A stretch of DNA of 64,000 bases from Taenia hydatigena (GCA_036345935.2 JADWOT020000004.1:4746168-4810167); one strand, 5' to 3'; shown: positions 53,531 through 64,000, numbered from the stretch's first letter. Notes: generated from the sequence alone by a model not told the origin. Translations and numbers: made by a program.

Positions 53531-54362
53531 TTCTAATGGTAGAGAAACAGCGAAGTTGGCTTTAGTGCCTTACTGGTTGGATCAGGTGCTTTCCGTAAAA
53601 GTTGGGACTACTTCGGCATTGTGCAGAAAAATGATCCCAGGTATTGTGTCTTAAGCCATTTCTGGACACTGCTCAGCTTTTACTCCCTATGCAGACCTCT
53701 GACAATGCGTAGTGCTGCCTTCTCAACCCATAACTTGTCAATTTTGCGTGAGTCAATCTACGTTATTGTAAATTTTCGTGGCAACCTGCTCCGATTCCTT
53801 TGACCGCCTTCAAATTTCACTTGATGCAGTGCGGTTGAAATTAAAAGGAATGTGGCGAGATAGGTAGGACATGGAAAAGACGTGGAAGCAGTATGTTTGT
53901 GCAACGAGTTGGAGCAACAGCAACGACTAGAGCATGACTTTCAATTGATTCTCCCGGCTATGCGAGGAGAGGATTTCATTTCGACGCCTCATGCACTCTC
54001 CCTCTTTGCTGCATCACTAGGCGAGCTCACTACACCACAACCTATTCGCCTGCCTCCAACTCACCTACCCATACATCCACCCACTTGCCAGGCTCCATTT
54101 CCTCACCATTCCATTTACTTTCCACCATTACGCATCCTCCACTGCTCTAGCGCATGTCAGTGTAAACAGATGTGCAATGCCCGCCAAGCATGGTGGCGGC
54201 CTGTGGTGCCACACAATGGAATGGAAATGAGGATGTCGTGCAGCGGGGAGGAGTGTTTGCAATCGTTAAGGTGAGGTGGATTGCAGTGCAGAGCAGACCG
54301 ATAGGTAAGCAGGTAGGTAGGTGGAGCAAAAGGGGTGAACGAGAAAGTAAAGGAAGGAGAGA
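53531..54362. other. Stretch between the A relic and the 5S-like gene
   Basis: Holds a 130-codon plus-strand frame (53,882-54,274), rich in Pro/His in its middle from CCA/CAC runs and without a recognisable domain. Otherwise I see nothing. Confidence 0.45.
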
Positions 54363-54481
54363 GGACCAGCAACACTGAGCATTCCCAGCCGATCACCCAT
54401 GCAAGTGCTAACCCGACTCGACGTAGCTTACTTTCGTGATCGGATGAGAACCGGTATTTCCCACGCGGTATGGTCGCTGTT
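54363..54481 (-). rRNA. 5S ribosomal RNA-like gene
   Basis: Read on the minus strand, the 119 bases follow the eukaryotic 5S order. They start GCGACCATACCGCG, then CCGGTTCTCATCCGATCAC, then an AAGTAAGC..CGTCG block where the internal promoter lies, then AGCACTTGCATGGGTGA, then CTGGGAAT. The two ends can pair as helix I (AACAGC near 54,481-54,476 with GCTGGT near 54,370-54,365, one mismatch). That pairing differs from the commonly seen end sequence yet keeps the helix, which argues for structural constraint. Against full function, the A-box region is about one base shorter than the usual AAGTTAAGC, GGATGGGTGACC reads GCATGGGTGATC, and the first run of four Ts is about 32 bases past the 3' end. 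It may be a functional 5S variant, a dispersed pseudogene, or a 5S-derived element. No second copy lies in the window. Confidence 0.78.
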
Positions 54482-56969
54482 GATGGCATTGTTTTGCACT
54501 ACCTAGCCTGCTCCATACTCCATCACTCACTTCCAATTATCACCATCTCCTCCACTTCCTCAAATTCCTCTTTCCCTTGTTGTGCGTGCTAGCTATTACT
54601 TCCCTTAATTCTTGACAATCACTCAGCGGCACTCGCATTATCCAAATTTTTGTGATATTAGTGCTGCTTATTGGACACAGGCACAGCTGTAGTACCCTTC
54701 GGAAGGGCACTTCGTTTTGCTTTCCTTCGTCAATGGACTGACGCGAATCGAACAAGCCTAGGCCGAGATGGTGTGGTGTCTCTTACGGTTGAGACATCGA
54801 CACGCAGCCTGCGCCACTGCCAGACTGTATCAATCTGCCTATGTGGCTGGTAAGATTTTTGAATAATCTCACCTTGGTTGTGAATGTTTCTGCATGTCGC
54901 ATTTGCTTCAACATGTACGTGAATGCTTCCTGGTTCGAAGGTCACTTGCACGGGTGATGGATGGACGATTTCCTACGTGGACCACTTGTTCCTTTGGATC
55001 TTTGCGCTGCTTTTACGAGACGCTAAGCGGTCGTCAGTCAGCACTAGTGTGTACTACACGCTGACAGCTCTAACCCTTTGCTCATTGAATCCTATTCATT
55101 CTATTGACTGAAATCTTCCAACCTCAAAATGGACCATTTTACTTGATCTTGATTCCCTTTTAGAGAGTACTCAGTGTGCTTTTACTCCCTCGTTTTGTCT
55201 CAGCTTGGTGATAAAAGGTCGTGTTTGGCGAGTTTTAATGTGTGCATTTTTGTTTCATTAGAATTATAACTAGAGCATCGTTAGGGTGTTTAGCCCACAA
55301 TATCCAAGAACCACTGCTACCGGATTGAGCATGCTGGGTGTTGGTAGGTAAGGTACAGTGAAACCTAATTCTCATCACTCTGCACAAATACAATCCACCT
55401 GACATCTTCTAAATTTGGCACGACACTATTCAAAACAAGGGGAACAGAGGCGTAAAGAAGGAATGGTCGCGAGACGAAGGTCTCAAAATGTATTCAGATA
55501 ATAGAATCTTGTAGGCTGCGCATGTACAATGAAATAGAATTTCAGCAAACACGCTTTGGACTAAATGACCTGGTGTGTAGCAAGTCAAGCGACATCAAGG
55601 CTAAACCACAAACCGACCGCATTAATCATGCGAGGTTTTCAGCGACTGTCTCGTAAACACGGTGAGTGGGCTGCTTACGATACACAAAGAACAGCTACTC
55701 AGACCGACTAATGGAGTCGATTTGTGGCAACTCATGCTCCATCCAGTGCTGATAGCGCTATTACTCCAAACACTGGGCTACCGTGAATTCTCCGACTGTT
55801 GGAGATAAGTGCATCCTTAGCAGAGGTCCTAGTTACGCGTATTTTAATGTCTCACATCCATGTCTGGTTAGTGGACATTTTAAACATCACATCCTTGTCC
55901 ATCTTATCCTCATCAGTTGAAATCCTGCCCCATAACTATCATTTATGTGCCCCCACTCTTACGCGTTGACAAATGGTCACCCTCATCAAAGTCATGTCCA
56001 TCGCAAAAATCAACACCCATAATCCGCACCGAACTCATTCCATTCTGTGGCGCACAAAGAACTTCACCACTTCTACTCTGCGGCACATTAAGTGGCAGTC
56101 AGCACTGTGTGCATACATAGGCCATTTAAATATCGAAATTGCCACCAAGTCATACGATTCATCGCGGTTCAATTACGTCAATTTGCCCAACTCTAATTGC
56201 CAAAACACCAATGCACTATTTATATTCGGAACTGCATCCGCAAAAGAGGCACAATAACGCAGCATATTGTTTGCTTCAAATCTTGGACAAATCAAATGAC
56301 ATTTGGGAGATCTCCAATAGCATACCGCATTTGTTAATTAACACTGGTGAGGTCAGGATATGGTTAAGCGCGGGTTGCACGTGAACTAGCCAGTCAGATA
56401 TCTTGCCAGTCAGAGTGTAGACACAACTTCAGAAGAATGATAACATTGCAGTAACCAAAGTAGTTGATCAGTGATGGGTTTTGTGCCACCTCTACCAACC
56501 TACAACAGAAGTCTAAGCCACTAATATCCAGCAAAATAGGATGAAAAGGCAAATAATTATGCTGCAATGCACAAACCCTTCTCAGATGCTAAGAGCGCAA
56601 CCTCCGAAACTTGATTACGACTATATGTCTACACTTAACTACTTTCCAGATATATCCTACTTTAAGTATGTCAACATTCCCACGATTTGTAGAGCGTTGG
56701 CAATCGTAGTGCTTGCAAAAGATGGACGCCTAAGTTCTACTCCATTTTCGCTCCCATCTAGAGAGGCATGCAAATACCTAAGACAGAGATCACCTATTCT
56801 CTTGGGCAACAGCGAAGAAGGCACTGATTATATTAGAGTTATCTGCAACATAAAATGACTTGGCACTCAAAGCTGGAAGGAAAGTGGACGCAGTGGGATA
56901 AGGATGAGACGTGCTCGACGCCAACGACGTCAGAACAAATGCAACCAGTCCAGGCGGTGATTGCTAGGC
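54482..56969. other. Single-copy stretch between the 5S-like gene and the CAP gene
   Basis: Contains the decayed motif copy at 55,316-55,380. Open frames at 55,973-56,257 (plus, 94 codons) and 56,541-56,858 (plus, 105 codons) have no recognisable family. The CAP gene's 3' untranslated region should lie just left of 56,970, but I see no AATAAA there. Confidence 0.45.
55316..55380 (-). pseudogene. Decayed translated motif family, single-copy site
   Basis: The minus-strand reading gives VPYLPTPSMLNPVAVVLG, the clearest example of the motif also seen in A, B, C1 and C3. Flanking similarity is short and frameshifted, so it is a fragment. Confidence 0.4.
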
Positions 56970-58205
56970 TCAATTCCACAACACGCATTTCGGCAGAGTT
57001 CTGTCTTTAGGATCTTTCAACACCAATGTCGGCAGCACTTTTTTGCATGTAGGCTTTTTGACGCATTGTTTGCGGAAACAGAAGTATCCCTTCGGGCATT
57101 TGCTGCAACTGGCTCCATATGTATACGGCAGTCTTCCATGGTAGTTCCCCCTAAAAGGATTCACTACATCTGTCACAATCGCACAAACCAAAGATGTGCT
57201 GTTCCAACAGCTGAACAGTCATCCACTCAGTCTGTCAGTCAGCAAATCCAGCAATCTTCTTTAAAGAAAATCACACTTACGCAGGCTTGTATTGACACAC
57301 TGTAAAGTATTGTGGATTTCTCCACTCAGGCCGCATGTAATTGCATTGTCGCATGGCGCAACCCACCAGATTTGAAGTCGCCCAAACCATCTGGTTATGC
57401 ACAGAGAAAGCATGACGAGCTATACTACTTGGTGCTTTGCCACATAATACCATGTACTTTACTTCTACCCATTTGCTCCCACACCCTGTATTAACATGCA
57501 AGTATTCATTTAATACTTGGGAAAAATGACTACAAGACACCCCGAATGGCATCTATGCGCTGCGTCCAACTAGCAGCGTGCACATGCTGCTCTCTCACCT
57601 GTGTGTAATGGCCACACACGTAGCTGCAGGAGTTGTTGAAGTAGCTGTAATACTTGTATTCATCCCTCCAGCCACAAGCGGCTTCGGTGATGGCTGGCTT
57701 GAAACCACCGACAGCTGCTATATTCTGGCCAAGTCCCTTGTACTGTGGATATTGCGTCCAATCGGGATGCTCGAATCTGCATCGACTGGCCCAATAATCT
57801 GCTAGTAGTTCCAGCTCATTTGAGTACTCCTGGATAAATAGAAACGAACTTTATCAAATGTTGCTGAGTGTACTATTACGTGGGGTAACATGAAGTGCGG
57901 ACAAGTGTGCTGCTAACTATGGCCATGAGGAGAAGGTACGCACCATTAGTAGCATATCGCTGGCAGGCGGGTGCACCTTTTCTCGAACTTCCAAATGAGC
58001 CTCTAGCATTTGGGCCTGTTCTACATCTGTGGACACCTGATGCGATGCAGCAGATAGGAGAGTAATCAGGCTGATGACTATCACAAAGAGACCTGGCAAG
58101 CAAAAATTATGCAGAGTCACTACTTTGCTTGTGCAGATCAACATTTATGTGAGAGATTGGCATTCACTCTGTAATTGTCAACTCACCGTTCCTTGGGCAT
58201 ATCAT
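56970..58205 (-). CDS. Venom-allergen-like (SCP/TAPS, CAP superfamily) secreted protein, 5 exons, 229 aa
   Basis: Exons on the minus strand are 58,205-58,187, 58,092-57,944, 57,829-57,599, 57,390-57,281 and 57,150-56,970 (stop TGA). All four introns are GT-AG, 94-208 bp long, and phases join cleanly: 690 bases, 230 codons with stop. Residues 8-22 form a hydrophobic signal peptide. The CAP domain spans about residues 30-170. It has C73, H77, E113, then GHYTQMVWATS (129-139) and VGCAMRQC, and the PQYFTVCQYKPAGNY signature (159-173). A cysteine-rich tail (185-229, GASCSKCPKGYFC) ends the protein. Of the His-Glu-Glu-His cavity residues, the first Glu of the usual GENI is Gln91 (GQNI). There are 13 cysteines after the signal and one NNS glycosylation site at 121. 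This start is chosen because the ATG at 58,205, not the one at 58,200, gives exon 1 the phase that keeps exon 2 open. Family members are secreted by parasitic helminths and bind lipids or interact with the host; the precise role here is unknown. No paralogue is visible nearby. Confidence 0.93.
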
Positions 58206-58240
58206 CTTGGCAAGTGGACTAGGAGGGCGAGGAACTCCCA

Positions 58241-58250
58241 CCTATTTATA
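58241..58250 (-). promoter_or_regulatory. TATA box of the CAP gene
   Basis: The minus strand reads TATAAATAGG, 36-45 bases upstream of the ATG at 58,205. With the usual TATA-to-start distance, transcription would begin near 58,215-58,220, leaving a 5' leader of about 10-15 bases. Confidence 0.65.
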
Positions 58251-58294
58251 CGCGAAGCATGGCATGGTGAAACATGGTGCGATAGTCTCGTCAC

Positions 58295-58323
58295 TCATGG
58301 TAGGCCAAGCAGACCTACCATGA
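58295..58323. promoter_or_regulatory. Perfect 10-bp inverted repeat upstream of the CAP gene TATA box
   Basis: TCATGGTAGG and CCTACCATGA flank nine bases, 45-73 bases upstream of the TATA box. Position and perfect symmetry suit a binding site for a dimeric factor or a hairpin. There is no direct evidence of function. Confidence 0.4.
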
Positions 58324-59344
58324 TTGTCAAACTGAATCATCCCTATTTCACAACGTTATGGCAATAGCAAACTCCTCGCCATTACATGCCACACCGTGGG
58401 CAGATTTACACAAATAATGTGCCTATATCTCAGCCATTTAATAAGTGATTGTGTGGAACAGAAGCTCCACAGAAGATGTGATGCATTTTGAAGTGTCAAT
58501 GCCATATCCTTTACAAGCAGACCAAAGCAGTGCGGCAGACGATCAGATTGAGCCGTCCTCGAGGTCTAGCAGACATCACCCATATCATCACATGACGGCG
58601 ACGATAACTCATTCCTTGTCTCCCTCATGTAGGTTCCACACTTACCAAGGCTTACACCCTCCCATATTTGCTCCTACGTGCTACGTAACCAACTATGCCC
58701 TTTTCTACGCAACTCAGTCAGCCGAACACTCTGACACCAGGTGCAGGGATAACAAAATTACTCACTTCGTTGGTGACTGTCAATGATCCAACGGTGCCAA
58801 GGAGACGGTGGGTGGTTGTATGCTTCTGTCAGAATGTGTGTGTGTGTGATGGAGAGAGGGATTTGGGTATGTTTGCAATGTATGCCTTACAACTTCATAA
58901 TGCAGATGGACAGGGTCAACCGGAGGCTGAATATGAGTTTACCAAGCAGGTGATCGGAATCGCTACGTCTTGTTGCCAAAATAGGTACTCAGGAGTAAGA
59001 TCGCTACAAAATATAAGGTGTTCAACTTTAGACAACTATGACTCCTCCTTGGGGGAACGCACTGACTGACGCCTATCACAATTGATCTGCTTCTTCTCTC
59101 GCACACAATCGGTAGTCTTTTCGCATTGCAATGAACCCATAATGAAGCCGCACGTTAAGATTGGCAAGACCTAATTCCGATTTGTGAGTTTTAACAATCT
59201 TTTGCTTTGATCAGCTTTACTATTTGATTAAGATGGAGTTGGTCGCTTAAGAACTAGAATTTTGCATTAAATGTCCAATTCCTTGCATCGCAGACATTCT
59301 CTGTGCACGAGTACTGTGGTTAGTAGTTGCGTATTTTAGTGTAC

Positions 59345-59460
59345 CTTTTACGCATGCGGCGGGAACACAGCTCTCGAATTTCGTCCCCGAGGAGCAGGCT
59401 GGTCCATCCGACGTCGGTGGAGGCCATCACATAACCTCCCATTGATAAGCTATCGATTCG
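59345..59460 (-). CDS. Possible internal exon, unknown protein (weak)
   Basis: A GC-rich island in an AT-rich stretch. The minus strand reads RIDSLSMGGYVMASTDVGW and onward for 38 codons, bounded by CAG (59,463-59,461) and AAAAG|GTAC (59,345/59,344). The acceptor has a poor pyrimidine tract, no neighbouring exon was found, and the opposite strand is also open (FTHAAGTQLSNFVPEE). I do not recognise either reading. Confidence 0.2.
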
Positions 59461-60906
59461 CTGTTTCGTCTAAGACGATAATGATATCTCAGAAAGAACC
59501 AAAATTCTCATTACGATGGTAGGCGCAGGAAAATGGATGGAAATAAAGAAATCACTGCACTGCACGCATCGCCTATAAATATTTTATTCAAAAAACCGTA
59601 ATCACTTGTTTAAGTTGGATTCGAATTGAAATCAAGGTTGACGAGATACCGCATGAATGAAGAATGCTAGACATGTAGATGCCACCGTCATTTATCGGCT
59701 GCCACATTATCTGGAATGCCATTCCACCGCCTAAAGCAAAGTCTGTCACACGAACCCGGCAAACGCCAAGAAGTCTTCATGATTAGCTTGATTTCAAATA
59801 GTTAAGTTGTCAATTAATTGCTAATTATATGCATTTGGATTTTGCAATGATGCTCAAGTGGTCTGTTAATTTCTACTGACAAGGCAATATATATTCAAAC
59901 GCAGTGGATCTATAAATTCACCGGCATTCAACTCCTTAATATCGCAACATTGCTTATATACCAATTTCTTTACCTCATATGACACATAATTCAATTTTTT
60001 TGATAATAACATTGATAGTGCGAAAAATTTCATAAGGTTCTAAAGTGAATAAGGCGCTCCTGATAATATTACTCATCCACTGATTCATCTGCCACTGGCA
60101 TACTTAGATATAACACCTACGCATGTGCTTGGAGCTTGTTTGTGTACACACACCAATTGTATAGGTGCTATCTTCAACTTCATCATGCCCTATAGTCTTG
60201 TTGTGGATTGTAGGGTACATTTTGGTTTGAGCGACCAATGGCTATGGGCATCCCTGCTTCTTTCTGGTTGATCGCGAGCAACACTGCCTCGATGTGAGTC
60301 CCCTAAAGCAGAGGAAAGTTGAATTAGGTTTTGCCAATGTCAACTCGCGGCCTCATTGTGGACGCATTGTAATACGGAAAAGATCCATGTGAGTGTACGA
60401 GATGAATCAGATCAATTGTGCCAGGCGTCGTTCAGTGCGTTTTCTATTTAAGGCACGTCCAAGCTTCCCTTTGTTGTCAAATGACGCGGTCACTTGTGCA
60501 TGACAAAGAAAAGCTCTGCCAAAGTATTAAAAAATATTTTTTGGTGATATGTTTCGTAAAGTCTAGTTTGGGTGCCAAATAAAAGAGTAGCGAATTGAGT
60601 AAACGTGAAAACGATGAGATAAATGTAGTCATACGGTTCTTCGTAACACTACGCGATTTATGTCTTCTACCTGTCAACACTTTGCCACACACGACCACTT
60701 AAAGTAGGCCCTTTCCAGACTCCTTCAACGACCCAAACAAGCTATTTACAATGTGCTGCTTCTTATCCACCAATTACTCTGCTAAGTGGCGGCGTTATAA
60801 TGTAAGGCCATATTAGATTCATTTGCGCCGGTGATTGAAGTCAACCCCTTAACACAAGATGGAGCATGAGATGGTGTCATATGATGCTCACTCGTGATGC
60901 TTGCAG

Positions 60907-61062
60907 ACTATGAAACAAATCGGAGGAATGCAGTTGGCTGCATCTCTGGGCATTGACCGTGAAATTGATTATGGTGAGCACAGTGTTGCTGCTAAGTGTC
61001 AATTTTGCTTATCAGTCGCGGTCGCCCACACAACGCGATTGAGCAGGCTATTGGAGAGATGA
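60907..61062 (+). CDS. Possible terminal exon, unknown protein (weak)
   Basis: After a TTGCAG acceptor the frame reads TMKQIGGMQLAASLGIDREI, and stays open for 51 codons to TGA. An internal TATG|GTGAGC donor at 60,973 is possible, with an acceptor at TTATCAG near 61,015. The stretch is coding-like by eye, but no partner exon or family is recognised. Confidence 0.22.
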   Translation, partial: TMKQIGGMQLAASLGIDREIDYGEHSVAAKCQFCLSVAVAHTTRLSRLLER

Positions 61063-61757
61063 AGTCACACCGTGTAGCTCTAAACAATGTCAGCTTACAT
61101 TAGGCGCAAATTTTAAGGCCTGCATTGTGCATTTTTCAGGATAGTAAAGCTATAAATCATGCTGGGTTCTGTGTGTGACGTCATATAATCTTGGGTGGGT
61201 TGTAGAGGGTCGATCGAAACGCGTTAATTGTAAAAGAGTTTGAGTGCATTTTAAAAGATAGAAGTAATTAGATTTGCAAAAGACAATGGTAGGTTGTTGG
61301 TTAAGCTCAATCAAATTTTACGTGTTCACTGGGTGATGCCTACCTCATTAGGCCAAGAATGGCAGTGAATAATTTCCGAGAGAATGTCCTTAGGCGAAAG
61401 TGAGTAATTATTGCTAATACAAGCTGATACAAATGATTGCATGAAGGCAAAGTGGGTTTTGCGACAGGATAAATTATTGCGCTACTTCTGATTTATGCTT
61501 AAAACAGAATACCACACTTGAAACTGGAGAATGAGCGCATGGATAGATGGGTGATTTGGAGGGTAGGTGGTGGGAATGAGGAAGGATTGTGTGACTGGAG
61601 GCCAAAATTATTCGGGATAGGTCGACTGACAGGTCATCGGTAGTCTTACTCCTCTTACATCAGCTAAGTCTAGTTGGCATTGCTGAGGGGCAGGCACACA
61701 AATGGCTTGAAGCATTAGCATTTTGTTTGCATCAAACTGAAGATAACATCACTACAG

Positions 61758-61971
61758 ATCGCTGGCTGTGCCCATCCGAGAGAACGCCTTTGTGTGCTAC
61801 AGCTCACTTGGTTTTGCTGCTAGTTGTAACGCTCCGAAGAGCACCTTTATCTATGTGGCTACCAGATTGGGTGTGCGCTTTGGTTTGCACCAGAGTGCCT
61901 GCGTTGCTCCGAAAACACGACTCTTCACTCGCGAAGAGGCAAAACCACAGATTATGGATGCTCAATCTTAG
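61758..61971 (+). CDS. Possible terminal exon, unknown protein (weak)
   Basis: Following an ACTACAG acceptor the frame reads SLAVPIRENAFVCYSSLGFA and stays open for 70 codons to TAG. An overlapping frame starting at 61,727 is open for 83 codons, so the choice of frame is uncertain. No domain is recognised. Confidence 0.18.
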
Positions 61972-62244
61972 CATATGAAAATTTCCTTGGCCTATGCATG
62001 GACTATAGGCAAAGGATACGATTGTGCTTAGTATTTCTGGCCGCCAAGTAAAATGCTTCAACCGACGTCAAACGACAAATGTTAATTTGCCTTCTTGACA
62101 TTGGGACACCTTATTCACCTTCAGGAAGCATTGCAAATCGCTTTTGACATGGTCGAGGTAGTAATGAACTGCTCGCATCACCCCACCTTTCGCAAGCCAT
62201 TACACCTTACCTCGCTTACCTTCAATTGTGCGCTGTCTAGCAAT

Positions 62245-64000
62245 CATACATATGTATATATATATACATATATGATAGACGAAGGGAACGGGGCTGTTGG
62301 CATGGCTCGGAGATCAGGCCACGCGATTTAGAGAATATGACCACCTATGTGACCAAAACCGAAACCGGCATTCATGATTAGCAAAGTATTGTAAAAGATG
62401 CGGCGCCTTAAAACCCATTGAATGAATAAATTAGGGCCAAGGGATTTCTGCGATAGCGGGTAGTTGCCCTTCAGTCATTAGTGCACAAACCTCAATCTTG
62501 TATCTGATCGATGATGCACCCTTGCCGAGTCGTAGATTAATGGTTAAAACGGAGTATTGTGGTGTGGACAAGTCGTTGACTAGGTGACAAAACGTTTATC
62601 ACGCAGACTAACTCCTTACCTCAAAGGTGATGATCACTGCAGTGCAGCTGAAGTGGGTTAATCGGCCTGAATTTGTGTACTAACTCGCCATCTCGAGAGA
62701 CATTATTCCTGAAATTGCTTATTGCAGCGCTTTTTCTGACTCATGTGAGACAGTTGGGAGTGTTTGCATGCGAAGCCACAAGTTTACATGCGTTCTTCTT
62801 TCGGACGCAGTACACACTCTGCAGCATTGTTGGCATCGAGAGACACCCTCCTTTTACCACCTGTAAGCCTCTTTCTTGCTTCACAGAAATCGCACTCCTA
62901 CCTGCAGTCTACGGCGACTGGAATACTCTGAGTGCAAGGCAGGTAGCGTCATCTTGACTTTGGATGCAGAAGTGATTGCACTCCTGAAATGTATCAAAAA
63001 CTCTTAACTTTATTCGTCTGTCGAATTTCTCCTGTGTTTAAGAAGGCATCTTTGGCAGAAAATGTTAGGTTTCGAGTCAAAAAGGAGTTATTTCTGGAAG
63101 GGAGGAGCACACCAAACATTTCTTCATGGCATTCTATGGCGTGCATCGCGCGTTGTGTCGATGGAGAGGAGGCGGATGTACCAGCGCACACGGTAGCTGG
63201 AAAGGTTGGAGATGAGGGCGAGGAGAAGAAGGGACGGGTGAAGAAAGAGCAGTTCGATGAATGTAGCATCACCTTTGCAAAATGGAACTGTCTGCAGTGT
63301 CACCACTCGCCTTCCTGACAGTCGATCAGAACTGATGTGAAGGATACCGACACGTTCTCTGGGCTGCTTAGTAATGTATGGTGGCAACAAGGAAGATTAT
63401 TTTGCAGCAATAATTTGTCGAACGCAAAAAATAGCCGAACTTTGCCTCTTGGACGGTAATGGTCATGTCTTTGGTATTCGGCGGCTGTCATCACTTCTAA
63501 CAAGTCCATACCCCGGAGAGGTAACAAATCACTGCAAAATTGGCATTCCTTTAGACTTCAGGTCAATTCTGTCTACTATAATTTATGTCAAAGACGAGAA
63601 CGTCATTGAGACAGATCATACTATTCTTTAGCAATAAACCTATTTATGCTGGCTGCATCAAGCGTTGGAGGGATGCCACCGCAACACGCATTGGCCAAAA
63701 TTCATGCGGCACACATGGCAATGCAAATGCAGGCTCTCCTCTGTTCACCTCTGCCACTTCCGCATTCTGTTATCCTGAATTCAAAACAAGGGGGAGAACT
63801 ATGCAACCCCAACTGACGATTCTAGCGATTTGTGTATGTGGGGCTAAGGGGAATGCATGCATCCTCCTTATTTACGGCGCCAATGCACAATCGCGTGCTG
63901 CGGTTGATAGTCCTTATCAGCATCATCGCAGAGGCTCACGGTGGCTTTGATACTTGTGCAACTTTATCTTGAATCATCCCGTTAACCAGATGGTTTACTT
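62245..64000 (+). repeat. Partial direct copy of unit A (A''), running off the window
   Basis: Matches A from about 5,180 to 6,886 and B from about 46,540 down to about 44,824. The first 1.1 kb is only about 75-88% identical to either. From about 63,383 to the window end it is about 99% identical to B in a sampled 230 bp. It begins in an AT-rich near-palindrome (62,243-62,276) at the position equivalent to the TA-rich tract of the small inverted elements in A and B. Confidence 0.92.

Larger units (their letters stand above)
58324..62244. other. Stretch upstream of the CAP gene, mostly without recognisable genes
   Basis: About 3.9 kb without a second copy. It is AT-rich around 59,560-60,160. 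Three weak exon-like candidates (59,345-59,460 minus, 60,907-61,062 plus, 61,758-61,971 plus) are listed separately. Nothing else is supportable. Confidence 0.5.

Noticed and set aside
57578..57805. 75-codon plus-strand frame opposite CAP exon 3
   Set aside because: It is the antisense shadow of the well-supported CAP coding exon.

Overview
The window looks like a piece of a flatworm (Platyhelminthes) nuclear genome, most likely a parasitic tapeworm or fluke. The basis is one well-supported multi-exon gene on the minus strand (56,970-58,205). It encodes a secreted CAP-superfamily protein of the helminth venom-allergen-like (SCP/TAPS) type, has short GT-AG introns, and sits just downstream of a TATA box. 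A eukaryotic 5S rRNA-like gene lies nearby (minus strand, 54,363-54,481). There are no bacterial operons, ribosome binding sites, insertion sequences or CRISPR arrays. Species and genus cannot be decided from this sequence alone.

Most of the window is not protein-coding. It is a patchwork of large segmental duplications, all mapped by eye. Unit A occupies 1-7,667. It recurs inverted at 43,855-51,431 (copy B) and, as a partial direct copy, at about 62,245-64,000 (copy A''), running off the right edge. A heavily decayed fragment of A lies at 53,284-53,530. Unit C occupies 8,931-18,681 (C1, ending at a 100-N assembly gap). It recurs in direct orientation at 30,596-40,455 (C3). An inverted copy of its right half (26,311-30,598, C2) is joined head-on to the left end of C3, making a 4.3-kb foldback.

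Between these units are apparently single-copy stretches: 7,668-8,930, 18,782-26,310, 40,456-43,854 and 51,432-62,244. Only the last holds genes I can defend: the 5S-like gene and the CAP gene, plus three weak exon candidates.

Smaller and older repeats are nested inside the large ones. They include an inverted pair of about 165-bp elements in A and B, inverted and direct families inside C, a decayed translated motif shared by A, C and a single-copy site, and a 190-bp pair near 41.2 and 43.1 kb. The same process, inverted duplication followed by decay, seems to have acted at several different ages.

The most striking observations are about copy history. Copy B is mosaic: on one side of about 45,435 it resembles A, and on the other side it is nearly identical to A''. 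This is the signature of gene conversion or crossing-over between distant copies. The C2/C3 junction shows a 3-bp microhomology. The many 60-140-codon open frames in A and C differ between copies mainly by amino-acid-changing substitutions and frameshifts, so I do not annotate them as genes.
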